Source: Candidatus Nomurabacteria bacterium RIFCSPHIGHO2_12_FULL_37_29 (lineage in GTDB: Bacteria; Patescibacteriota; Minisyncoccia; Phycocordibacterales; UBA9973). Taken from it: DNA of 37,815 nucleotides. The stretch covers positions 1 through 37,815 of the forward strand of contig MFUJ01000002.1 of NCBI GenBank assembly GCA_001785675.1, given 5' to 3'. Under the pieces are notes generated by a model that searched no databases, was not told the DNA's origin, and worked only from the letters and a program-made list of their open reading frames with translations. Below are positions 16,663 through 24,730 of the stretch, in pieces. Positions within the stretch are counted from its first letter, which is position 1. Each line of letters begins with the position of its first letter. A program made the position numbers and the translations under genes.

Positions 16663-18414
16663 ATGCAAAACGAAACGAGACAATGTCAAAATTGTAAAAA
16701 AGACTTTACAATAGAGCCAGAAGATTTTAATTTTTATGAGAAAATAAAAATGCCTCCACCGACTTTTTGTCCGGAGTGTCGGACGGTTAGAAGATTATGC
16801 TGGCGCAACGAAATGTCTCTCTTTAAAAGGAAATGCGATGCTCCAGGGCACGACGAAATACTTATTTCATTTTTACCTCCTGAGGAAAAACTTACCGTGT
16901 ACTGCGCTAACTCTTGGTGGGGGGATAGCTGGGATCCGCTTTCATATGGTAAAGAATATGATTTTTCAAAACCATTTTTTGAACAGTGGAAAGATTTAAG
17001 AAACAATATTCCCCTTCAATCTCTTTCAAATATAAAAGCTACTAATAGTGACTATTGTAATGTTGCAGAAGGAAGTAAGGATAGCTATATGTGTTCTGGG
17101 GCTTGGAAGGTAGAAAGAACTTTTTATGCAAATAGGATTTCAGATACAAAAGACTCATCCGATCTATATTTAGTTCATCGTTCAGAGCTCTGTTATGAAG
17201 ATGTAGTTTGCTCAGATAGTTATCATTTGTTGTATTCTTTAAATTGTAAAAGTTGCGTAGACTCGTATTTTCTGTATGACTGTATAGGTTGTACGGATTG
17301 TTTTGGTTGCAGTAATTTACGCAATCAATCACACTGTATGTGGAATGAACAGCTCTCAAAAGAAGAATACAATAAACGGTTGGCAGAATATGATTTAAAA
17401 GATTATAAAACTATTCTAAAACTTAAGAATAAATTTAAGGATGTATGTCTAAAATCCATCCATCGTTTCTCGCATCAAATAAAAACAGTAAATTCAACCG
17501 GAGATAATTTAGAAGGTAGTAAAAATTGTAAAATTTGTTTCGATACAAATGGTAGAATAGAAGACGTAAAAAATTCCCATTGGCTTGCAGTAAGTGCCAA
17601 GGATGTTTATGACTCTGGACCCGGCATAGGATTAGCTGAACTTGTTTATGAGTCTTTTGATACCGGAGTAGGAAATTATCGCAGTCTTTTTACCAGTGTA
17701 GTCTATGGTTCAAATGATGTCGAATATTCTTTTAATTGTCATGGGTCTTCCAATTTGCTTGGATGTATTGGCGTACGAAATAAAAAATACTGCATTTTAA
17801 ATAAACAATATTCTAAAGAGAAGTATGAAAAATTAATTCCAAAAATTAAAAAACAGATGAATCAAGTGCCTTATATAGATAAAAGAGGCATTGTATATAA
17901 ATATGGAGAATTTTTTCCAGCAGAACTTTCTACGTTTGGTTACAATGAAACTCAAGCACAAGATTATTTTCCAATTTCCAAAGAACAGGCAATTGAAATG
18001 GGTTATAGATGGCGTGATAGAAAGGCAACTGAATATCAGATTTCAATAGAATCGAAAGATTTACCTGAAAATTTATCTGAAGTTAAAGATTCTATTACGG
18101 AAGAAATTATTGGATGTGAAAATAGAGAAAAATTTAGTAATTATTGCAGGGGAGCATATAAAATAACCATAGATGAATTAAATTTATATCGAAAACTCGG
18201 GGTGCTCTTACCCAGGTTATGTTTTTTATGTCGTCATGAAAATAGATTAAAAATACGAAATCCAATGAAACTCTGGCATAGAAAATGCATGTGCGAGAAA
18301 GAAGGTCATTTTCATAGGGGAGAAGAATGCAAGATGGAGTTTGAGACTAGCTACGCTCCTGACCGACCCGAGATAGTATACTGCGAAAAGTGCTATCAAC
18401 AGGAAGTGTATTAA
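16663..18414 (+). CDS. Cys-rich protein, paralog 4
   Basis: CQNCKKDFTIEPEDFNFYEKIKMPPPTFCPECR; CIGCTDCFGCSNLRNQSHCMWNEQLSKEEYNK; C-term DRPEIVYCEKCYQQEVY; ATG 16663 preferred over GTG 16633. Confidence 0.92.
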   Translation: MQNETRQCQNCKKDFTIEPEDFNFYEKIKMPPPTFCPECRTVRRLCWRNEMSLFKRKCDAPGHDEILISFLPPEEKLTVYCANSWWGDSWDPLSYGKEYDFSKPFFEQWKDLRNNIPLQSLSNIKATNSDYCNVAEGSKDSYMCSGAWKVERTFYANRISDTKDSSDLYLVHRSELCYEDVVCSDSYHLLYSLNCKSCVDSYFLYDCIGCTDCFGCSNLRNQSHCMWNEQLSKEEYNKRLAEYDLKDYKTILKLKNKFKDVCLKSIHRFSHQIKTVNSTGDNLEGSKNCKICFDTNGRIEDVKNSHWLAVSAKDVYDSGPGIGLAELVYESFDTGVGNYRSLFTSVVYGSNDVEYSFNCHGSSNLLGCIGVRNKKYCILNKQYSKEKYEKLIPKIKKQMNQVPYIDKRGIVYKYGEFFPAELSTFGYNETQAQDYFPISKEQAIEMGYRWRDRKATEYQISIESKDLPENLSEVKDSITEEIIGCENREKFSNYCRGAYKITIDELNLYRKLGVLLPRLCFLCRHENRLKIRNPMKLWHRKCMCEKEGHFHRGEECKMEFETSYAPDRPEIVYCEKCYQQEVY

Positions 18415-18432
18415 TATGTTAATATTGCTGTT

Positions 18433-18783
18433 ATGAATATAACAATTTTAGATCATAAAATAAATGCAGAAGAAGTTAAAAAATTAGCTAATCTTTGGTA
18501 TGGAACAATGATAAAAGGTACAGTTGATATTAAACTTGAGCGAGTTGCTTTAGGAGGGGATTATCATATTGAATCTTCTGAAATACTGACGGGTTCTGGT
18601 TCAAAATTTGAAGACATATGGGGCTTCAATATTCGTTTCGAAGAAAACAAAGATGGAATTTTGGAATTTGATTCTATGGTGAATATCAAGCCGAACTTTG
18701 GTAATCGCTCTCGCGAAGTTAATAATGAAGAAATAATAAAAAAAGCCACTCGGATTATTTATAAATTTATTGAATTGAAATAA
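18433..18783 (+). CDS. Small conserved protein, possibly DUF5674-like
   Basis: VDIKLERVALGGDYHIESSEILTGSGSKFEDIWGFNIRF...LEFDSMVNIKPNFGNRSREV; family assignment from memory. Confidence 0.55.
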   Translation: MNITILDHKINAEEVKKLANLWYGTMIKGTVDIKLERVALGGDYHIESSEILTGSGSKFEDIWGFNIRFEENKDGILEFDSMVNIKPNFGNRSREVNNEEIIKKATRIIYKFIELK

Positions 18784-19076
18784 TGATCGAGAAAAATTCA
18801 CTTTTCTATATGGCAAATTTATATCCTGAAATCGGCAGGCTTTTTTCTTTTCTTGATTCAAATAAAATGGAGGCTGCCGATAATGCAAAAATTCGCGCAC
18901 TTAAGATTGTTGATCATATTTTATCTTTTAAAGATATTAAACCTGCTGGACGCGAAGAATGGAGTGTGATAAAGAATTTTATTCTTGGTTACAATAAGCT
19001 TGATCCATTTGAGAGAATTATTTTAGAAAAATATGCCGAACCTTTTTCCTACAAATTTATGCTAAAGTATAAATAA
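18783..19076 (+). CDS. Hypothetical protein, 97 aa, start overlaps the upstream stop (TAATG)
   Basis: ORF in a tight cluster: 1-nt overlap upstream, 1-nt gap to the next start. Confidence 0.6.
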   Translation: MIEKNSLFYMANLYPEIGRLFSFLDSNKMEAADNAKIRALKIVDHILSFKDIKPAGREEWSVIKNFILGYNKLDPFERIILEKYAEPFSYKFMLKYK

Positions 19077-19077
19077 C

Positions 19078-20610
19078 ATGCCCAAGCCGAATCGAGTCCA
19101 AATAATCAAATATGGTCCACCTCCGCCAGAGTTGCCTGTTTTTGGCAAGGTTAAACCAGAGGACGTTTCTTTTATTGGGCGAACGAATTATGTCGCTTCC
19201 CTTGAAGAGAAAAAATTTATTTTTGGTATCAAGCGAGTAGATCGCAGAAGACATCTTTATATCATAGGAAAGTCTGGTGTCGGTAAAACAAAATTGCTTG
19301 AGCTTTTCATCCGTCAAGATATTACCTATGGTCATGGTCTGTGTCTTATTGATCCACACGGAGATGTGGTAGAAGCGATATTGGACTATATACCAAAAGA
19401 GCGCATAGAAGATGTATGTATTATTGATCCGCCAGATCTTTTATTTCCGGCTTCTTTCAATCCTCTTGCAAATGTGGATCCAATGTTCAAGTTTCAGTTG
19501 ACACAGGGGCTGATCGAAGTTTTTCAGAAACAGTTCGGAGCGAATTGGACGCCTCGCCTTGAGCATGTTTTCCGTTTTACTTGTTTGGCGTTGCTTGATT
19601 ATCCGCACGCTACCATGCGTGGGATGATCTCAATGTTAACTGACAGAAATTATAGACAAAAAGTAGTGGAGTATATTACTGACGATATGGTGAAAAGATT
19701 CTTCGCTATTGAATTTGCTGATTGGTCGGAGAAATTTGACACAGACGCCATTATTCCGCTTGTGAATAAGCTCGGACAATTTCTCTCTGATCCGCTACTG
19801 CGAAATATTTTCGGTCAGAAAGAAAATAAAATAGACATAAGCAAGCTCATGAATGATGAAAAAATTATTCTGATCAATCTCTCCAAAGGTCGCCTCGGAG
19901 AAGAAAATTCTTCTTTTCTTGGTTCTATATTTTTAACAAAAATAAAACAAGCAGGAATGGAGCGTGCCGCTATTCCAGAAAAAGAACGTAAAGATTTTTA
20001 TCTTTACGTAGATGAGTTTCAAAACGTGGTGACCCAAACATTTGAAAATATTTTATCTGAAGCTAGAAAATACGGACTAAACTTAACCATCGCGCATCAA
20101 TATGTCGGTCAAATTATACAGAAAGTACATCAAGCTGTGCTCGGAAATGTCGGGTCCGTTATAACATTTCGTGTCGGTGGAGAAGACGCAGTGAAATTAA
20201 AACCAGAATTCGCCCCTCTATTCGATGTCAAAGATATGATCAATCTTGCGGTAACGGAATTTTATATAAAGATGACAATAGACGGAGAGTCGTATGATCC
20301 GTTTTCAGCCGAGACGCTTCGTGTTCTACCTCCACCGCATCCTTCATACAGAGAAGAAATTATCACCGCATCTCGCAGAAAATATTCAATACCCAAAGAT
20401 GCCGCAGCTAAACTCATCGCCGAAGAAGAAGCCACAATAATTCGAAGCGCGGAAGAAAAAGCGATTATTGAAGGAAAAACAAAAATAAAAGCTAAAGAAA
20501 TAAAAGATACCGAGGAAGAAGTTGTGTCAGTAGAAGATAAAGAACAGGGAGAAATTAAAGATACGGGTCCGAAAAAGAAAGCTTCACAAGAAGCCGAGCC
20601 TATGATATAG
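19078..20610 (+). CDS. VirD4/TraG/TraD-like P-loop ATPase, paralog B
   Basis: FGIKRVDRRRHLYIIGKSGVGKTKLLELFIRQDI...LIDPHGDVVEAILDYIP...FYLYVDEFQNVVTQTFENILSEARKYGLNLTIAHQY. Confidence 0.87.
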   Translation: MPKPNRVQIIKYGPPPPELPVFGKVKPEDVSFIGRTNYVASLEEKKFIFGIKRVDRRRHLYIIGKSGVGKTKLLELFIRQDITYGHGLCLIDPHGDVVEAILDYIPKERIEDVCIIDPPDLLFPASFNPLANVDPMFKFQLTQGLIEVFQKQFGANWTPRLEHVFRFTCLALLDYPHATMRGMISMLTDRNYRQKVVEYITDDMVKRFFAIEFADWSEKFDTDAIIPLVNKLGQFLSDPLLRNIFGQKENKIDISKLMNDEKIILINLSKGRLGEENSSFLGSIFLTKIKQAGMERAAIPEKERKDFYLYVDEFQNVVTQTFENILSEARKYGLNLTIAHQYVGQIIQKVHQAVLGNVGSVITFRVGGEDAVKLKPEFAPLFDVKDMINLAVTEFYIKMTIDGESYDPFSAETLRVLPPPHPSYREEIITASRRKYSIPKDAAAKLIAEEEATIIRSAEEKAIIEGKTKIKAKEIKDTEEEVVSVEDKEQGEIKDTGPKKKASQEAEPMI

Positions 20611-20642
20611 TCTTAAATTAGAAATTTTAAGTTATTAATTTT

Positions 20643-21728
20643 ATGTCAAAAGATTATTATCAAACCCTGGGAATAAATAAGGGCGCATCAAAAGAAGAAA
20701 TTAAAAAAGCTTTTTATAAATTGGCGCACAAATATCATCCTGATAAAAAGGGTGGCAACGAAGGCAAATTCAAAGAGGTAAATGAGGCTTACCAAGTACT
20801 CTCTGATGATGGAAAGCGTTCAAAATATGATCAATTTGGATCTGGTTTCGAAAACATGGGAACTAATGAGGGTGCTCAAGGTGGATTTGGTGGATTTGAT
20901 TTCAGTGATTTTGCTGAAGGATTTTCCGCTCAAGGCGAATCCGCCTTTGGGAATTTGAATGATATTTTTAGTGATTTCTTTACAGGAGGAGGTAGAGCAC
21001 AGGCTAGACGAGGCAGAGATATTTCAACTGAAATTCAAGTTTCTTTTTCGGACTCAATCTTTGGTATAAATAGGAAAATTTTAATTACCAAAACCTCTAA
21101 CTGTCTTACATGTAATGGTTCTGGAGCAAAAACTGGATCTACTATGGCAACCTGTAAACATTGTAACGGTCAAGGCAAAATACATGAAACAAAGAGGTCC
21201 TTTCTTGGTAATATTTCTAGTACGAAAATTTGCGAGAACTGTTATGGTACAGGTGAAGTACCAAAAGAAATTTGTGATAAGTGTAAAGGTAAAGGAGTGC
21301 TTCGTCGTGAAGAAGAAATTTCTATCGTTATTCCGGCTGGAATACGTGATGGAGAAATGATTCGCATGTCAGGCATGGGAGAGGCAATTTCCAAAGGAAC
21401 AATGGGGGACCTTTATATAAAAATAAATGTGGCGTTACATCCTGTGTTTAAACGCGAAGGTAGCGACTTGGTGATGAATTTAAATTTAAAGCTTTCTGAC
21501 GCGCTTTTGGGGAGAGAATTCCCCATACAAACTCTTGATGGAGAAATCAAAGTGATAATTCCAGAAGGCGTCGGTATAAATGAAATTCTTCGTGTACGAG
21601 GTAGGGGTGTGCCAATGTCAAAAAGCAAGCGAGGAGATATCTTGATTAAATTAAATATCAAACTTCCCGGGAAACTATCTCGCAAGTCCCGCGAAATCAT
21701 AGAAGAACTCAAAGAGGAGGGGATATAA
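20643..21728 (+). CDS. dnaJ: Chaperone DnaJ (Hsp40) with four CxxCxGxG-type motifs
   Basis: MSKDYYQTLGINKGASKEEIKKAFYKLAHKYHPDKK; CLTCNGSG, CKHCNGQG, CENCYGTG, CDKCKGKG. Confidence 0.97.
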   Translation: MSKDYYQTLGINKGASKEEIKKAFYKLAHKYHPDKKGGNEGKFKEVNEAYQVLSDDGKRSKYDQFGSGFENMGTNEGAQGGFGGFDFSDFAEGFSAQGESAFGNLNDIFSDFFTGGGRAQARRGRDISTEIQVSFSDSIFGINRKILITKTSNCLTCNGSGAKTGSTMATCKHCNGQGKIHETKRSFLGNISSTKICENCYGTGEVPKEICDKCKGKGVLRREEEISIVIPAGIRDGEMIRMSGMGEAISKGTMGDLYIKINVALHPVFKREGSDLVMNLNLKLSDALLGREFPIQTLDGEIKVIIPEGVGINEILRVRGRGVPMSKSKRGDILIKLNIKLPGKLSRKSREIIEELKEEGI

Positions 21729-22268
21729 ATGAATAAAGCTAAAGTAATTTTGATTCCTGGCAATGGGGGTGCAACACCACAAGATGGATGGTTCCCTTAT
21801 TTGGAGCGTGAATTACCTAAATTAGGGGTTGCAGTAATTAATAAACAATTTCCAGATCCAATTTTAGCGCGGCAAGAGTTTTGGGTTCCTTTTATTAAAG
21901 AACTGGGCGCAGATGAAAATACAATACTAATAGGCCATTCATCAGGAGCTATTGCTGCCCTACGATTCGCTGAAAAAAATAAAATTTTTGCCACTCTTTT
22001 GATTGGCGCCTACTATACTGACTTAGGAGAGGAGAGCGAAAAGAAAAGCGGATATTTTATAGATCCATGGGAATGGGAGTCCATAAAAAATAACCAAAAA
22101 TTCATTATTCAATTTGCGTCCACAGACGACCCCTTTATTCCAATAGAAGAGGCTCGTGTTCTTAGCCGAAACTTAAATACAGATTATCATGAGTATACGG
22201 ACCAGAAACATTTTATGAAACTAGAATTTCCCGAACTCGTTGAAGTTTTGAAATCAAAATTAAACTAA
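21729..22268 (+). CDS. Alpha/beta hydrolase, RBBP9/YdeN-like
   Basis: VILIPGNGGATPQDGWFPYLERELPKLG...ILIGHSSGAIAALRFAE...KHFMKLEFPELVEVL. Confidence 0.75.
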   Translation: MNKAKVILIPGNGGATPQDGWFPYLERELPKLGVAVINKQFPDPILARQEFWVPFIKELGADENTILIGHSSGAIAALRFAEKNKIFATLLIGAYYTDLGEESEKKSGYFIDPWEWESIKNNQKFIIQFASTDDPFIPIEEARVLSRNLNTDYHEYTDQKHFMKLEFPELVEVLKSKLN

Positions 22269-23623
22269 ATCTTAGAAATTTTTTGCCCTTCGTTTGTATC
22301 CTTGACTTCGTAACCCAGAGAATTTATTTTTTCTCGCAATTCATCAGATTTTTTGAAATCTTTATTTTCACGGGTTTGCTCTCGCTCTTTTGCAAGTTTT
22401 TGTATTTCTTCTGGAATTTCTTCTTCTTTTAAGTCTGCGAATCCAAGCCCCAAAACTTTTTCAAAATCTAAAACGGTTGCTTTTTTGTCAGCTGTAGAAA
22501 GATTTTCATCTTTGAGTACATCCCAGAGCACTGTCAGTGCCCGCGGGGTGTCTAAGTCATCTTCCAGGTATTCTTTAAACTTTAATTTGTACTCTGCGCT
22601 TATTTTACCGATCTCTTTTCCTAAAGCCGCGTAGAGCCCGTAAAGCCGTTTTAGGGCTGTTTCTGCGCCTTCTAGGGCTTCCCAGACGAAGTTTGCTCTT
22701 GTTCTGTAATTTGCCATTAAAAGCCAAAATCTATAGGCTATTGGGTTAATACCCCTATCCATAATGTTCTTCAGAGTATAAAAATTATTGGCTGATTTAG
22801 CCATTTTTTTCTGGTTTACCAGTATCCATTCATTATGCATCCAGTAATTTACAAATTGTTTACCAGTCACGCCTTCTGACTGCGCTATTTCGTTCTCATG
22901 ATGAGGAAAGATATTATCCACTCCACCAGTGTGTATGTCTATTTGTTCTCCTAGAGTTTTCATAGACATTGCTGAACATTCAATGTGCCAACCGGGGCGA
23001 CCTTTCCCTAAACCTGTTTCCCAAAATATATTTCCGTCTACTTTTTTATTCCAAGCCTTCCAAAGCGCGAAATCTTGCACATTTTCTTTATCGTATTCAT
23101 CAGACGCTATTCTGCCCGAGGCATTTTCTCTTTGATTTTCCAATACGAGACGTGATAGTTTGCCGTAATCTTTAAATTTTTTAATATCAAAATAAATAGA
23201 ACCGTCCTCACTTTTATAAGCCAGTCCCTTTTCTAACAATTTTTCTATAATCAATACCATATCATCTATGTAATCAGTGGCCTTTGTAAATTTTGTTGGC
23301 TCCAGCATGTTTACTGACTTTATATCTTTAAAAAATTCTTTAGAATAAAATTCTGTAAATTCTTCTAATGTTTTTCCTTCCTTTTGCGAATCACGAATTG
23401 TTTTGTCATCAATGTCAGTTAAATTCATTATATGTTTGACTTTTAATCCGCTATATAACAAAACACGCTTTAAAATATCAGCAAAAATATAAGCACGTAA
23501 ATTGCCTATATGGGCATAATCATAGACTGTCGGTCCACAGGTATACATCCGGACTTTTCCTTTGTCAATAGGGAAGAATAGATCCTTTTTGCGCGATAGA
23601 GTATTGTAAAATATCAAAGCCAT
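22265..23623 (-). CDS. cysS: Cysteinyl-tRNA synthetase
   Basis: MYTCGPTVYDYAHIGNLRAYIFADIL...HIECSAMSMKTLGEQIDIHTGGVDNIFPHHENEIAQSE...KMAKSANNFYTL. Confidence 0.97.
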   Translation of the reverse strand: MALIFYNTLSRKKDLFFPIDKGKVRMYTCGPTVYDYAHIGNLRAYIFADILKRVLLYSGLKVKHIMNLTDIDDKTIRDSQKEGKTLEEFTEFYSKEFFKDIKSVNMLEPTKFTKATDYIDDMVLIIEKLLEKGLAYKSEDGSIYFDIKKFKDYGKLSRLVLENQRENASGRIASDEYDKENVQDFALWKAWNKKVDGNIFWETGLGKGRPGWHIECSAMSMKTLGEQIDIHTGGVDNIFPHHENEIAQSEGVTGKQFVNYWMHNEWILVNQKKMAKSANNFYTLKNIMDRGINPIAYRFWLLMANYRTRANFVWEALEGAETALKRLYGLYAALGKEIGKISAEYKLKFKEYLEDDLDTPRALTVLWDVLKDENLSTADKKATVLDFEKVLGLGFADLKEEEIPEEIQKLAKEREQTRENKDFKKSDELREKINSLGYEVKDTNEGQKISKI

Positions 23624-23714
23624 CCGTTATGAAAAATTTAAAAATTGTAATATGACCTTTTAACCAATCTCGCAGATTTTCATGCGGGACAGGTCCTTTT
23701 ATATTAAGCCATAT

Positions 23715-23743
23715 TTGCTTTTTTTACAACTTTTGTGTAATAT
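23715..23743 (+). promoter_or_regulatory. Promoter of rplU
   Basis: TTGCTT N17 TAATAT, 8 nt before ATG 23752. Confidence 0.55.
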
Positions 23744-23751
23744 AGCCCAAT

Positions 23752-24078
23752 ATGAAGACAGATGAATTTGCAGTCATACAAACAGGCGGGAAGCAATATA
23801 AAGTCTCCAAGGGGAGCGTATTTTCTATTGAAAAAATAAAGGGAGAGTACAAGAAAGGGGATAAGATATCTTTTGATAAAGTCTTGCTCGTTGATGATGG
23901 CAAAAATACTACTATCGGTACACCCTATATTAAAGGTGTACAAGTCGACGCTGAGATTATGGAAATCGGTCGTGCCAAAAAAATTCTAGTTGTAAAATAC
24001 AAACAAAAATCTCGCTACTTGCGTAGGAACGGCCACCGCCAGCCATTTTTTAAGGTGAAGATTATTTCCATAAAATAA
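23752..24078 (+). CDS. rplU: 50S ribosomal protein bL21
   Basis: FAVIQTGGKQYKVSKGSVFSIEKI...KILVVKYKQKSRYLRRNGHRQPFFKVKI; no rpmA follows. Confidence 0.95.
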   Translation: MKTDEFAVIQTGGKQYKVSKGSVFSIEKIKGEYKKGDKISFDKVLLVDDGKNTTIGTPYIKGVQVDAEIMEIGRAKKILVVKYKQKSRYLRRNGHRQPFFKVKIISIK

Positions 24079-24091
24079 ATTTTATCAATAT

Positions 24092-24730
24092 CTATTGCCT
24101 ATTTTTTAATGCATTTTTGAGAGTATCGTTGTCTGAATACTCTAGTTCTGTACCAGTAGAAAGACCCTTACCAAGAGAGGAGATTTTTATGCCTGCCCTG
24201 AGCTTGGTCGAAGGGTTTAATTTTTCCACAATTTCGTTTAGTTGTTCCCGGACATAAGAATCAGTATGGTCACCTTGAGGATTTAATGAAAAAGCGAGAA
24301 TTATTTCCCTTAAATTTTCTCCTTCTTTTTTAATTCTTTCTTTTAATTCCTCAATTCTGATTCTTTTTTTAGTATTTTTTTCAATGATCGGGACCAGTCC
24401 ACCGAGGATAAAATATTTACCATTATAAACTCGGCTTTTCTTTACACTTTCCAAATCGGAATCTTTTTCAACTACCATTAGGGTAGAGGTATCTATATTT
24501 ACGTTCATACAAATATTACAAGTTTGATCTTTTTCTTTATTTATAATAAAAAATCTAAAACATTCCTTGCATTGCGTTACTTCTTTTTTTAAATTCAAAA
24601 TTAGACTGGATAAATTTTCTACGTAACTTCCATTTCTAGACATTAAAAAATAAACAAAGCGCTTGGCTTGCCTCTCCCCAATACCGGGAAATTCTTTAAA
24701 AATCTCACTTAACTTGTCTATAATGTCCAT
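24092..24730 (-). CDS. recR: Recombination protein RecR
   Basis: DKLSEIFKEFPGIGERQAKRFVYFL...CKECFRFFIINKEKDQTCNIC...Toprim; ISSLGKGLSTGTELEYSDNDTLKNALKNRQ. Confidence 0.93.
   Translation of the reverse strand: MDIIDKLSEIFKEFPGIGERQAKRFVYFLMSRNGSYVENLSSLILNLKKEVTQCKECFRFFIINKEKDQTCNICMNVNIDTSTLMVVEKDSDLESVKKSRVYNGKYFILGGLVPIIEKNTKKRIRIEELKERIKKEGENLREIILAFSLNPQGDHTDSYVREQLNEIVEKLNPSTKLRAGIKISSLGKGLSTGTELEYSDNDTLKNALKNRQ

Noticed and set aside
6128-18414. CRISPR/Cas association suggested by the Cas2-like PaaX C-terminus and repeated elements
   Set aside because: No regularly spaced repeats and no cas genes; the Cas2-like domain is normal for PaaX-type regulators
20611-20642. Inverted repeat CTTAAATT/AATTTTAAG between TraG-like B and dnaJ
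   Set aside because: Short, bulged and A/T only; not distinguishable from background
23752-24078. Missing rpmA (bL27) after rplU as a gene loss
   Set aside because: bL27 may be encoded elsewhere; a window cannot show absence
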